DNA from: Ardenticatenaceae bacterium
Lineage (GTDB): Bacteria > Chloroflexota > Anaerolineae > Promineifilales > Promineifilaceae
Assembly (NCBI GenBank): GCA_020634315.1
Contig: JACKBV010000040.1
Coordinates: 1-33,955 of the forward strand
Reading direction: 5' to 3'
Length of the DNA: 33,955 bases
In this document: piece after piece, positions 12,934-21,677 of the stretch
Numbering within the stretch: position 1 is the stretch's first letter
Layout: each line of letters opens with the position of its first letter
Made by a program: the position numbers and the translations under genes
The notes under the pieces: model-generated
Databases searched by the model: none
The model's input: the letters and a program-made list of their open reading frames with translations, nothing else
What the model was told of the DNA's origin: nothing

Positions 12934-13959
12934 ATGCTTGCACAATTGGATGAACTGTATGCAGAATCATTGGAGAAATTGAAGGCGGCAACGACAACGG
13001 CCGTTCTCGATACCTGGTACAAAGAAACCCTGGGACGTAAAGGGGCTGTCTACTTGATGACACGACAGGTCGGTCAGCTTAGCCCCGAAGAACGCCCCGT
13101 TTTCGGCCAGCAAATCAACAAAATAAAAACCGATCTGGAGAACGCCTACCAGGAACGTCTGGCAGAAGTCAAGGCCGTAGAGCTGGAATCACACATAGCG
13201 TCTTCCGCATTAGACATCACCCTGCCAGGACGACGGCCAGCGCGTGGCGGACTGCACGTCATCACCCAGACCTTGCGTGAAATCTATCGCATCTTCGGTG
13301 ATATGGGTTTCCAGGTCTACCGCAGCCCGGACGTTGAGACCGATGCCTACAACTTCGAAATGCTCAACTTCCCACCCCACCACCCGGCACGCGAAATGCA
13401 AGACAGCTTCTACACAACTAAAGAAGACGTCATTTTGCGCACCCACACCAGCGCCGGACAAATTCGCGCAATGCACAACTACTACCCAGAACCGGTGCGC
13501 GTCATTTTGCCTGGAATGTGTTACCGCAACGAGCAAATCACAACCCGCTCCAGCATCCAATTCACTCAGGTAGAAGGGTTAGCCGTCGGCACCAATATCA
13601 CCTTCGCCGATCTGAAAGGCACACTGACGGAATTCGCGCGGCGGCTGTTTGGCGCAAATCGTGAAACCCGTTTTCGCGCCAGCTACTTCCCATTCACAGA
13701 ACCCAGCGCCGAAATGGATGTTTCCTGTTTTCTCTGTGAAGGCGAAGGCTGCCAGGTGTGCAAATACACTGGCTGGCTGGAAATTTTAGGCAGTGGCATG
13801 GTGCATCCGGTCGTTTTGCGTAATGGTGGCTACGACCCGGCAATATACACTGGCTTCGCATTTGGTATGGGGCCAGAGCGTATTGCTATGCTCAAATACG
13901 GGATTAACGACATTCGTCTCTTCTGGGACAACGATCTGCGGTTCTTACAACAATTCTAA
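12934..13959 (+). CDS. pheS: Phenylalanyl-tRNA synthetase alpha subunit
   Basis: A 341-residue catalytic class II subunit of the alpha2beta2 enzyme that charges tRNA-Phe. An N-terminal coiled-coil arm (about residues 1-85) binds tRNA. The catalytic core includes 'HPAREMQDSFY', 'LRTHTSAGQIRAM', motif 2 'CYRNEQITTRSSIQFTQVEG' and motif 3 'GFAFGMGPERIAMLKYGI'. A Cys-rich insert 'CFLCEGEGCQVCKYTGW' (CxxC plus CxxC) could bind zinc. The ATG at 12934 is preceded by AGGAAG. An in-frame ATG at 12880 lies close after the attenuator and would add 18 residues unlike PheS. It is 12 bp from pheT and controlled by the leader attenuator. Confidence 0.96.
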   Translation: MLAQLDELYAESLEKLKAATTTAVLDTWYKETLGRKGAVYLMTRQVGQLSPEERPVFGQQINKIKTDLENAYQERLAEVKAVELESHIASSALDITLPGRRPARGGLHVITQTLREIYRIFGDMGFQVYRSPDVETDAYNFEMLNFPPHHPAREMQDSFYTTKEDVILRTHTSAGQIRAMHNYYPEPVRVILPGMCYRNEQITTRSSIQFTQVEGLAVGTNITFADLKGTLTEFARRLFGANRETRFRASYFPFTEPSAEMDVSCFLCEGEGCQVCKYTGWLEILGSGMVHPVVLRNGGYDPAIYTGFAFGMGPERIAMLKYGINDIRLFWDNDLRFLQQF

Positions 13960-13971
13960 GGGAGACTTACC

Positions 13972-16509
13972 ATGCGCGTACCACTTTCATGGCTTAACGA
14001 TTATGTAAAAATAGACCTGCCGGTAAAAGAAGTAGAAATGATTCTTACCAATGCCGGTTTGGAAGTGAAAACAATTGATTATTATGGCCTTCCCGGTGCC
14101 GACCTGGAATGGGAACGGGACAATGTCGTCCTTGGGCACATTTTGCAAGTTGAGCAGCACCCGAATGCGGACAAACTGGTCTTGGCCACAGTTGAATATG
14201 GCGCAGACAAACCAGAGGTCGTCGTGACCGGTGCGCCTAACCTGTTCCCATATGTGGGGCAAGGCGACATTGCGCATCTCAATCTATACTCGCCACTGGC
14301 GCTAGAAGGGGCCACTTTATATGACGGCCATAAAGCAGAGCTAAAGAAAACGAAACTTAAAGGGCGCGAGTTACGTGGCGTTTACAATCGCTGCATGCTT
14401 TGTTCGGAAAAAGAGTTAGGGATAAGCGAAGAGCATGATGGCATTATTATCATGGTCAAAGATGAGTATGCTCCAGCATATAAAGCAGGTACGCCTTTGC
14501 AAGATGTGCTAGGCGATGCTGTGCTGGAGATCGACATCATTCCTAACATTGCCCGTTGTGCCTCCATCGTTGGCGTAGCCCGCGAATATGCAGCGCTTAC
14601 CGAGCAAGACATCTGTTATCCAGATTATGAAGTGGTCATGGAAGGCCAACCATTGGACAACCGGGTTGTCATCACCACCGAAAATGCAAAGCTGAATCCA
14701 CGGTTTGTGGCACTGCTGATTGAAGGGGTTGAACAAAAACCCAGTCCTTTCTGGATGCAATATCGGCTGCGCCTGGCGGGGCAACGGCCGATTAATGTCG
14801 TCGTAGATATTAGCAACTATGTCATGCTAGAAATGGGGCAGCCCAATCACACGTTCGACTACGATTTCTTGCGGCAGCGTGCCGATGAATATGCACCAGA
14901 TGGCCCCATTCATATTAATACACGCCTGCCACACGAGGGCGAAACATTAACCACACTGGATGACATTACGCACAAATTGCAGCCCTATAACATCCTGGTC
15001 ACGGACCCCTTGGGCAATTTAAGTCTGGGTGGTGTGATGGGTGGTCTGAACAGCGAGATTAAACCTGAAACAAAAAATGTGTTGCTGGAAGCGGCTGCCT
15101 GGAATTTCATTAATATTCGCCGCACCGGCACGCAGTTGGGGATTCATACCGATGCCGCGTTCCGTTTCAGCCGCGGTGTGCATCCCAGCCAGGCTCTGTT
15201 AGGCGCAAAGCGAGCGGCGGAGCTGTTACGGCGGTTAGCTGGCGGTACAGTGGCAAACGGGATTATCGACACATACCCTGAACCGGCTGAACCTGTCAAA
15301 GTAGACCTGAATTTAAATTATGCGCGGCGGTTGAGTGGTTTGAATCTATCCGGCACCGAGATAGCAAATTTACTGCGCCGGTTGGAATTTGACGTAACGG
15401 TTCACGCTGAATCTTTAACGGCGACGGTTCCGGATCACCGCATGGACATTGAAGGCGGACATGATTTGGTGGAAGAGTTGTGTCGGGTGTATGGATACGG
15501 CCGTATCCCCTCCACCATCCTCGCCGACACACTGCCCCCGCAGCGCGGCAACCCCACCCTGGAACAAGAAGAGCGCATCAAAGACATCCTTGTCCAGGCT
15601 GGCTTGCAAGAACTCATCAACTTCCGCCTGACCATACCAGAGCGCGAGAACAGGCTTTATGCTGGCGACAAAACTTGGCAGACCGATTCAGCCGACACCT
15701 ATGTGACATTGACAAACCCCATTTCCCCAGAACGATCTGTCATGCGCCACAGCATTCTTGCTTCTGTCATGGACATTGCAGCCAATAACAGCCGTTACCA
15801 GGGCAGAATTGCCATCTTCGAGATTGGGCAGATTTACATAGGGCAGCCAGATGAACTGCTGCCACAGGAAAAAACACGTCTGTCCCTGGTCCTGACCGGA
15901 CAACGAGAAGTACCGCACTGGCAAACAGGCGATGAACCACCTTTATACGATTTCTTCGACCTAAAAGGCATTTTGGAACATCTCTGTGATAACTTGCAGA
16001 TTCAGGTGCAGTACGAAGCGGCCCGTCATGCATCGTATCGCCCAGGACGCACTGCCCAGCTTCTACTGAACGAGACGCCAATTGGCATGATGGGTGAAAT
16101 TCACCCGCTGGTAGTTGAGCGTTTTGGCATTCGCATCGAACCAGGACAGGCAGTGCTTGCGGCTGATATTGATCTGGATGCGCTTATCCCAGCCATTCCA
16201 CAGGCTTATCCGTACAAGCCACTTCCGACATATCCGGCCGTGCGTGAAGACCTGGCATTGATTGTTGATAAAACAGTCTCCGCGGCAAGCATTGAAGAAG
16301 CGCTGCTAACTGCTGGTGGCCCGCTTTTGCAAGAGGTCAAATTGTTCGATGTTTATGAAGGGAAACCCATTCCCCCAGGTAAGAAAAGCCTGGCCTATCA
16401 CCTGACATTCCAATCCGCCAGCAAAACATTGACGGACAAAGATGTCAGCAAGAATCGCAAGCGATTAATACAGCAACTAAGCAAAATGGGTGCATCTTTA
16501 CGGGAATAA
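13972..16509 (+). CDS. pheT: Phenylalanyl-tRNA synthetase beta subunit
   Basis: An 845-residue beta subunit of normal size. The N-terminal 'MRVPLSWLNDYVKIDLPVKEV' is followed by the EMAP/OB-type tRNA-binding domain ('HILQVEQHPNADKLVLATV', about residues 50-70). The B3/B4 editing domain lies near residues 210-410 ('RPINVVVDISNYVMLEMGQPNHTFDYD'), then B5 and the catalytically inactive class II-like core. The C-terminal FDX anticodon-binding domain starts around 'YPAVREDLALIVDKTVSAASIEEAL' (about residue 755). It is preceded by GGGAGA and followed by a very stable terminator. Confidence 0.97.
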   Translation: MRVPLSWLNDYVKIDLPVKEVEMILTNAGLEVKTIDYYGLPGADLEWERDNVVLGHILQVEQHPNADKLVLATVEYGADKPEVVVTGAPNLFPYVGQGDIAHLNLYSPLALEGATLYDGHKAELKKTKLKGRELRGVYNRCMLCSEKELGISEEHDGIIIMVKDEYAPAYKAGTPLQDVLGDAVLEIDIIPNIARCASIVGVAREYAALTEQDICYPDYEVVMEGQPLDNRVVITTENAKLNPRFVALLIEGVEQKPSPFWMQYRLRLAGQRPINVVVDISNYVMLEMGQPNHTFDYDFLRQRADEYAPDGPIHINTRLPHEGETLTTLDDITHKLQPYNILVTDPLGNLSLGGVMGGLNSEIKPETKNVLLEAAAWNFINIRRTGTQLGIHTDAAFRFSRGVHPSQALLGAKRAAELLRRLAGGTVANGIIDTYPEPAEPVKVDLNLNYARRLSGLNLSGTEIANLLRRLEFDVTVHAESLTATVPDHRMDIEGGHDLVEELCRVYGYGRIPSTILADTLPPQRGNPTLEQEERIKDILVQAGLQELINFRLTIPERENRLYAGDKTWQTDSADTYVTLTNPISPERSVMRHSILASVMDIAANNSRYQGRIAIFEIGQIYIGQPDELLPQEKTRLSLVLTGQREVPHWQTGDEPPLYDFFDLKGILEHLCDNLQIQVQYEAARHASYRPGRTAQLLLNETPIGMMGEIHPLVVERFGIRIEPGQAVLAADIDLDALIPAIPQAYPYKPLPTYPAVREDLALIVDKTVSAASIEEALLTAGGPLLQEVKLFDVYEGKPIPPGKKSLAYHLTFQSASKTLTDKDVSKNRKRLIQQLSKMGASLRE

Positions 16510-16532
16510 CAGCATCCCCCACACGACTAATA

Positions 16533-16562
16533 CAAGAGGGCAACGAATTCGTTGCCCTCTTG
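16533..16562 (+). terminator. Terminator of pheST
   Basis: A perfect 15-bp inverted repeat, CAAGAGGGCAACGAA with its exact complement, centred on GAATTC, followed by TGTGTTATTA. The T-tract is weak but the stem is very stable. Confidence 0.75.
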
Positions 16563-16651
16563 TGTTATTAGCCCTCATCAGCCTCTTATCCAAGTCGGCA
16601 TTCATCGTATATTTTGCCTAACAAAGGTATGATTGAGTTAGACAAAATGTA

Positions 16652-16680
16652 TTGACACGCCTTATAAGCCGTGATATAGT
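16652..16680 (+). promoter_or_regulatory. Promoter of the MarR-type regulator gene
   Basis: Perfect TTGACA (16652-16657), a 17-base spacer, TATAGT (16675-16680). It is one of the strongest consensus promoters in the window. Confidence 0.85.
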
Positions 16681-16695
16681 TGACCTATCAACTAT
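16676..16695 (+). promoter_or_regulatory. Palindromic operator over the marR promoter
   Basis: ATAGTTGA-CCTA-TCAACTAT is a perfect 8-bp inverted repeat covering the -10 box and the expected start point. Size and placement fit autorepression by the MarR-type protein encoded just downstream. The half-site TCAACT recurs at 17245-17250, upstream of the binding-protein gene. Confidence 0.65.
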
Positions 16696-16732
16696 TGCGT
16701 GTTCAACAAATTATCGTCAAGAACAAGGGCTT

Positions 16733-17188
16733 ATGAGTGACAAAGAATTGCTCTACAATTTAATCAAAGAGACATTTCTACTTCTTGACGATGGCGATCG
16801 TCGTTTCTTTAATCATTTCGATTTAACCGTATCGCGTTATTATGCGCTTTACCACATTGGGGAAGAGCCGGGGATTTCTTTCAGTCAGTTAAGTGACTGT
16901 ATGGTCTGTGACAAAAGCAATGTGACACGCATCATCAAGGGGTTGGAGTCGGTTGGGTATGTGGTGCGGCAGCCTCATGAAACAGATGGGCGAACTTTGC
17001 GCTTGTATCTGACAGACGAGGGAACGGCCGTTCTCAATCAAATCGCCATTGCCCATAAATCATACATTGAAGCCCGTCTCAACTTCATAGACGAAATCGA
17101 ACAAGACAACCTTATTGAGGGATTAAGTCGACTGAACGAACACATGAAACATGACTTGTACGGTTTAGTCGAAGAAATACCACTGTAA
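16733..17188 (+). CDS. MarR family transcriptional regulator
   Basis: A 151-residue winged-helix regulator. An N-terminal dimerisation helix is followed by the DNA-reading helix-turn-helix 'ISFSQLSDCMVCDKSNVTRIIKGLESVGYV' (about residues 50-80). The wing has 'RQPHETDGRTLRLYLTDEG', containing the D-x-R of the family. C-terminal helices end in an acidic tail. The ATG at 16733 is used because an earlier in-frame TTG at 16652 lies within the promoter -35 box and could not be translated. It is the only regulator adjacent to the maltodextrin locus, where a LacI-type repressor would be more usual. Whether it controls that locus is an inference from position and shared half-sites. Confidence 0.9.
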   Translation: MSDKELLYNLIKETFLLLDDGDRRFFNHFDLTVSRYYALYHIGEEPGISFSQLSDCMVCDKSNVTRIIKGLESVGYVVRQPHETDGRTLRLYLTDEGTAVLNQIAIAHKSYIEARLNFIDEIEQDNLIEGLSRLNEHMKHDLYGLVEEIPL

Positions 17189-17226
17189 AAACACACGTTT
17201 AACCATCTTTTTACGAACATGCATGG

Positions 17227-17256
17227 CAGGTAAACCTGTCTAAATCAACTGTCAAC
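17227..17256 (+). promoter_or_regulatory. Candidate operator region upstream of the binding-protein gene
   Basis: CAGGT-AA-ACCTG (17227-17238) is a perfect inverted repeat. It is followed by TCAACT (17245-17250) and TCAAC (17252-17256), matching the half-site of the marR promoter palindrome. No convincing -35/-10 pair was found in the 165-bp gap 17189-17353. A palindrome CTAAATTTAG lies at 17323-17332, just before the ribosome binding site. Confidence 0.4.
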
Positions 17257-17353
17257 AATGAGGAGGTGGTGCTCTCTCAAGTCGAGACAAAAATTTCCCA
17301 AAATACATCACAAATTACGTATCTAAATTTAGAAAGTGAGGAGAAACCTTTCA

Positions 17354-19039
17354 ATGAAAAACAAAAGTTTGTATCTCTTGCTCATCGTTATGCTGATGGG
17401 CGCCCTGTTACTTGTCGCTTGCGGCGGCGGTAATACCAACAACACGACAGAAGAACCAGTTGCCAATCAACCGGTAGAAGAAACGGCCGTTGAAGAACCC
17501 ATGGAAGAGCCAACCGCAGAACCCATGGAAGAGCCGACTGAAGAAGTCATGGAAGAGCCAACTGAGGAACCCATGGAAGAGCCGACCGCAGAAGCCATGG
17601 AAGAACCAACCGCAGAACCAGTTGCCGTAGAGCCTGCTGGCACACTGCGCATTTGGGCAGATGACACCCGCGCTCCCATTTTGCAAGACCTGGCTGATGA
17701 TGTACTCGCCACCTACAGTCTCGAACTGGTAGTCGAGTTGAAATCCGCTATCCGTGACGACTTCCAGGTTGCCGCCCCCTTGGGCGAAGGCCCCGACATC
17801 ATCGTCATTGCCCACGACCAGGCCGGTACATTGGTTGCCAATGGCCTCTTAGCCCCAGTTGACCTGGCTGGCAAAGACGCCGACTTCGCACCCAAAGCAT
17901 TGGAAGCCTGCACCTTCGATGGCGTTCTGTATTGCATGCCCTACGCCACCGAAAACATGGCCTTCTTCTACAACACCGACATGATAGAAACCGCCCCCAC
18001 CACCTGGGATGAGGTTCTCGCCATGGGTATCGAACTCATCGATGCTGGCGAAGCCACCTATGTGATGGCCGTCACCGGTACAACCTATGATGCATATCCG
18101 CTCTTCACCGCCTTTGGTGGCTACATCTTTGGCAAGAGCGAAAATGGCGACTGGAACCCAGATGACCTCGGTGTCGACAGCGAAGGCATGATCGAAGGTG
18201 TGCAATGGCTGGCCGACGGCGTTGCCAATGGCTATTTGCCCGCCGACTGGGATTGGGCAAACAACCATGCTCTCTTCGAAACTGGCGAAGTCCCCTTCAT
18301 TATGGCTGGCCCCTGGGCACTTGGCCGTATTCGTGAATCCGGCATCCCCTATGCCATCACCAACTTCCCCGACAATGGGTATCCATTCGCCGGTACACAG
18401 GGCTTCTTCATCAATGCCCAAAGCGAAAACGTCCTGTTGGCGCAAGCTTTCCTCAGCGAATTCATCGCCAATGTAGACACCCAATTGGCTCTGTACGAAG
18501 TTGGCCAACGGCCACCAGCATACTTGCCTGCCCTTGAGCAGATTGACGACGTCGACCTGATCACAATGGCCGAAGCTGGAGTCAATGCCACCATGATGCC
18601 CGCGATTCCCGCGATGGGTTCCGTCTGGGGTAACTGGAACGACGCCGTTGTCTTAGCCCGCGATGGCAAACAAGATGCCGCCTCCGCCATGGCTGACGCT
18701 GGCGCAAAAATCCGCGCCCTGATCGCCAACCCGCTCACTGGCATGGTTAACGTACCTGGTTCCTATCAGGCACAAGCTGGCTGCCCCGGCGACTGGCAGC
18801 CCGAATGTTCCGTCACCGCCATGACCATGGGCGAAGATGGCCTCTACGTCAGCGGCCCCTTCACCCTGACCGCCGGTGACTACGAAGTCAAGGTAGCTCT
18901 GGATGGCTCCTGGACCACCAACTACGGTGTGGACGGTGAGGCCGACGGCGCGAACTACCCCTTCAGCCTGGCTGCGGATGGAGACGTCTCCTTCGTATAC
19001 GACCCCGCAACCAACCTGCTTGAGATCGTCCTGCCCTAG
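17354..19039 (+). CDS. Maltodextrin ABC transporter substrate-binding lipoprotein with C-terminal X25-like domain
   Basis: A 561-residue lipoprotein. The signal peptide ends in the lipobox LVAC (Cys about residue 23), so it should be membrane-tethered outside. A Glu/Pro-rich linker follows (about residues 29-95) with five 8-residue repeats of the type MEEPTAEP. The extracellular solute-binding family 1 (MalE-like) domain spans about 98-465, e.g. 'GTLRIWADDTRAPILQDLA', 'FEATGEVPFIMAGPWAL'-like text and 'GTQGFFINAQSENVLLAQAFL'. The last 85 residues ('CPGDWQPECSVTAMTM', 'LTAGDYEVKVALDGSW', 'NYGVDG', 'VSFVYDPATN') strongly resemble the X25 module of amylopullulanases, a starch-binding beta domain. 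ATG at 17354 is taken over 17336 because the signal peptide begins there and GAGGAG precedes it. Confidence 0.9.
   Translation: MKNKSLYLLLIVMLMGALLLVACGGGNTNNTTEEPVANQPVEETAVEEPMEEPTAEPMEEPTEEVMEEPTEEPMEEPTAEAMEEPTAEPVAVEPAGTLRIWADDTRAPILQDLADDVLATYSLELVVELKSAIRDDFQVAAPLGEGPDIIVIAHDQAGTLVANGLLAPVDLAGKDADFAPKALEACTFDGVLYCMPYATENMAFFYNTDMIETAPTTWDEVLAMGIELIDAGEATYVMAVTGTTYDAYPLFTAFGGYIFGKSENGDWNPDDLGVDSEGMIEGVQWLADGVANGYLPADWDWANNHALFETGEVPFIMAGPWALGRIRESGIPYAITNFPDNGYPFAGTQGFFINAQSENVLLAQAFLSEFIANVDTQLALYEVGQRPPAYLPALEQIDDVDLITMAEAGVNATMMPAIPAMGSVWGNWNDAVVLARDGKQDAASAMADAGAKIRALIANPLTGMVNVPGSYQAQAGCPGDWQPECSVTAMTMGEDGLYVSGPFTLTAGDYEVKVALDGSWTTNYGVDGEADGANYPFSLAADGDVSFVYDPATNLLEIVLP
17501..17620 (+). 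repeat. Five tandem 24-bp repeats in the lipoprotein linker
   Basis: Five in-frame units, each beginning ATGGAAGA, encode M-E-E-P-T-[AE]-E-[PVA]. Units differ at several third positions, so this is an older array that may vary in copy number between strains. Confidence 0.9.
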
Positions 19040-19056
19040 GCAATCTCGCTAATTCA

Positions 19057-19096
19057 AATACCGGGAAGCGCGCTGCGCTTCCCGGTATTTTCTTAT
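19057..19096 (+). terminator. Intra-operon terminator after the binding-protein gene
   Basis: AATACCGGGAAGCG (19057-19070) and CGCTTCCCGGTATT (19076-19089) form a perfect 14-bp stem with a 5-base loop, followed by TTTCTTA. It lies between binding protein and permease genes. Such stems commonly allow partial read-through and stabilise the upstream mRNA, raising binding protein over permease. Confidence 0.88.
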
Positions 19097-19171
19097 ATGC
19101 CAAAATAAATTCGGTATCAACAGCACAAGACACTTCCGTACCGTTCTCTCAGTGTATACAGGAGGTATGCT

Positions 19172-20767
19172 ATGAGTGGGCTTGTTATTGAAAAGAAAAA
19201 AGCAAACCGCTCACAAGAAGCCCCACTGTCCAGGATCATCCTTGTCATCCTGGTTGTTGTTTTAGATGTGGCCGCGGTTTGGTTCATTCAAAATGCGTTA
19301 TCCAAAGGATTTACGCAGCTCGTCATCATTATCAGCGTCATTGCCGTGATGCTGAACCTCATTTTCTTGATCCCCAAAGCCTACCCATTCCGTTGGATGG
19401 CTATCGGTCTCAGTTTCCTCGTCTTATTCACCATTTACCCGATGATTTTCACCATCTACGTCGCCTTCACCAACTATGGCGATGGGCACCTCCTGACAAA
19501 AGAACAGGCTCTTCCTCTGATCCAGAAAGCGACCTATTTGCCAGAAGAAGGAAAATCCTACTCTTGGACAGCGTATCTTTCTGAATCAAATGAATACGCA
19601 CTCTGGCTCGTCAACGCAGATGGTGAGACATTTATCGGTAAGCCCGGTGAACAGATTGTCCCCGCTCAGCTTGGAGACGCAGGTATTGGTGACGCGGACG
19701 CCAATGGGATACCCGTTTCTTTAGATGGGTATACACGCCTTAATCCGTTGGTAGCTGCTACCAATAAAGATTTGCCGAGCATCAAATTTGGATTGGAAGG
19801 AGACCAAACAATTCAAATTCGCTCGCCAAGTGAAGCTGCTGAACTAGAAATTCGCTATGTGTATGACGAGGCAGCGGATACAGTCGTTGACCAATCCAAT
19901 GGGGACATTTATTACAACGTAAATGGGACATTTACAACACGAGATGGTAAAACGATTGCGCCAGGTTTCCGCACAGTTGTTGGGTTTAAGAACTTCATCG
20001 ACTTTACCACCAGCCCAGCTTTGCGTGGCCCATTAGTCCGCATTGTCACCTGGAACTTTATTTTCCCAACCATCAGCGTTTTGTCTACATTCGCCTTGGG
20101 ACTTGCCATTGCCATTATGTTCAATGACAGGGACTTCCCACTGAAAAAGGTTATTCGTTCCTTTCTCTTGATCCCCTACACCATCCCAGGGTTGATTAGC
20201 ATCATTATGTGGCGCGGTATGCTCAACCCAGAATTTGGGGTTATTAACCGTTTCTTGAACGATTGGTTTGGCTGGGCACCAGCCTGGACAACTGAACCAA
20301 GCTGGGCACAAGCTGCTATTTTGCTCGTCAATCTGTGGCTTGGTTATCCATATTTCATGCTGATTACCAGCGGCGCATTGCAAGCTATCCCCTCAGATAT
20401 TTATGAGGCAGCCATGATTGATGGTGCCTCTGGCTGGCAGCAGTTCCGGCGTATTACATTGCCCCTGCTTCTGGTTGCCGTTGGCCCATTGTTGATTGCT
20501 TCTTACGTCTATAACTTCAATAACTTCAACCTGATCTATCTGTTTATCTCTGGTGGTCCGCCTATCGTGGGTGCATCGACACAAGCCGGGCATACGGATA
20601 TTTTGATCAGTTATGTCTACAAATTGGCGTTTGAGAGCGGCGGGCGTGGTGTGCAATATGGTCTAGCATCGGCGATTTCCATTATTGTGTTCTTTATCGT
20701 CGGAACGATTACGTTGGTTCAATACCGCTTCACCAATATGTGGGAGGAGGTTAGCGAAAATGTCTAG
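19172..20767 (+). CDS. Maltodextrin ABC transporter permease, MalF-like
   Basis: A 531-residue inner-membrane permease. N-terminal membrane segments (about residues 20-40, 48-68 and 75-97) precede a large extracytoplasmic insert (about 100-275), comparable with the MalF P2 loop that contacts the binding protein. The BPD_transp_1 core follows from about 285 to the end. The EAA loop, which couples to the ATPase, reads 'IYEAAMIDGASGWQQFRRITLPLL' (about residues 410-433). The ATG is preceded by a strong AGGAGGT. It overlaps the MalG-like gene by eight bases. No ATPase (MalK/MsmX type) is encoded nearby, so a shared ATPase elsewhere is inferred. Confidence 0.92.
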   Translation: MSGLVIEKKKANRSQEAPLSRIILVILVVVLDVAAVWFIQNALSKGFTQLVIIISVIAVMLNLIFLIPKAYPFRWMAIGLSFLVLFTIYPMIFTIYVAFTNYGDGHLLTKEQALPLIQKATYLPEEGKSYSWTAYLSESNEYALWLVNADGETFIGKPGEQIVPAQLGDAGIGDADANGIPVSLDGYTRLNPLVAATNKDLPSIKFGLEGDQTIQIRSPSEAAELEIRYVYDEAADTVVDQSNGDIYYNVNGTFTTRDGKTIAPGFRTVVGFKNFIDFTTSPALRGPLVRIVTWNFIFPTISVLSTFALGLAIAIMFNDRDFPLKKVIRSFLLIPYTIPGLISIIMWRGMLNPEFGVINRFLNDWFGWAPAWTTEPSWAQAAILLVNLWLGYPYFMLITSGALQAIPSDIYEAAMIDGASGWQQFRRITLPLLLVAVGPLLIASYVYNFNNFNLIYLFISGGPPIVGASTQAGHTDILISYVYKLAFESGGRGVQYGLASAISIIVFFIVGTITLVQYRFTNMWEEVSENV

Positions 20768-21674
20768 CATTGCACAGACTTACGAGGGACTTCGTTCATC
20801 ACAGCGATTTCGGAAACGGTTTAGTGTAGTCGTCAGACTTATCATTGCCGTGTTTCTGATATTCTTTTCTATTTTCCCGGTGTTGTGGATCATTTCCGCT
20901 TCCTTTGACAACTCGCAGTCGTTGGCAACACAAACGTTGATTCCAGAACATGCCGGTTTGAACAATTACCGAGACTTATTTGGGCAAAACCCAGATTATG
21001 AGTTTGGCGATTTGTTTTACTGGAAATGGGTCTGGAATTCGGTAAAAATTGCGACCATCACCACTGTGCTCAGTCTTTCGATTACGACGATGGCGGCTTA
21101 TGCGTTTTCGCGTTTGCGGTTTACCGGGCGCGTGCTGATGCTGAAAGGGATCCTGCTCATTCAGGTGTTTCCCAACTTGTTGGCGTTGGTTGCCATTTAC
21201 CTATTGATCTTCCAAACCGGTGAAATCATTGAGCAGTTGGGGTTGAATACTCACGCCGGGTTGATTTTGGTTTACCTGGGTGGGTCTATGGGTCTCAATA
21301 TCTGGTTGATGAAAGGGTTTTTGGACACCATCCCACGCGCCATTGATGAATCGGGCATGATAGATGGGGCCTCTAATTTCCAAATTTTTTGGACGTTGCT
21401 GCTGCCTTTGCTACGGCCGATTTTGGTTGTGATTGGCATTCTCTCCTTCATCGGCACGTATGGGGACTTCATCCTGGCACGTATCTTGCTCAATGACGTG
21501 GATAAGTACACGTTGATGGTCGGTTTGCAAATCTTCACCGCCGGACAGTTTGATAAAAAGTGGGGCGTTTTTGCCGCTGGCGCTTTGATCGGCGCACTCC
21601 CCATTTTAATTACTTATCTGGCATTGCAGGATCAAATCGCCGGTGGGTTAACCACGGGGGCTGTCAAGGAATAA
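20760..21674 (+). CDS. Maltodextrin ABC transporter permease, MalG-like
   Basis: A 304-residue permease with six membrane segments. 'FPVLWIISASFDNSQSL' near the N-terminus is typical of MalG/CUT1 permeases. The EAA loop is 'IPRAIDESGMIDGASNFQIFWTLLLPLLRP', with Asp-Glu-Ser in place of the usual Glu-Ala-Ala. The C-terminus 'LQDQIAGGLTTGAVKE' matches the MalG tail that reaches the binding site. The ATG at 20760 overlaps the end of the MalF-like gene, giving tight coupling; longer in-frame starts lie inside malF. It is followed after 3 bp by the FG-GAP/MauG gene. Confidence 0.92.
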   Translation: MSSIAQTYEGLRSSQRFRKRFSVVVRLIIAVFLIFFSIFPVLWIISASFDNSQSLATQTLIPEHAGLNNYRDLFGQNPDYEFGDLFYWKWVWNSVKIATITTVLSLSITTMAAYAFSRLRFTGRVLMLKGILLIQVFPNLLALVAIYLLIFQTGEIIEQLGLNTHAGLILVYLGGSMGLNIWLMKGFLDTIPRAIDESGMIDGASNFQIFWTLLLPLLRPILVVIGILSFIGTYGDFILARILLNDVDKYTLMVGLQIFTAGQFDKKWGVFAAGALIGALPILITYLALQDQIAGGLTTGAVKE

Positions 21675-21677
21675 GTT

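Noticed and set aside
16652..16732. Extended N-terminus for the MarR-type protein from the TTG at 16652
   Set aside because: The TTG is part of the TTGACA -35 box, so it would not be in the mRNA.
17259..17327. A 22-codon frame starting ATGAGGAGG upstream of the binding protein
   Set aside because: No ribosome binding site, no recognisable content and no coupling; likely chance.
17501..17620. Tandem repeats considered as a CRISPR array
   Set aside because: The 24-bp units are contiguous, in frame within a gene, and have no spacers.
17849..18508. A 219-codon open frame on the minus strand inside the binding-protein gene
   Set aside because: It is antisense to a well-supported gene, has no family-like motif, and reflects codon bias of the plus-strand gene.
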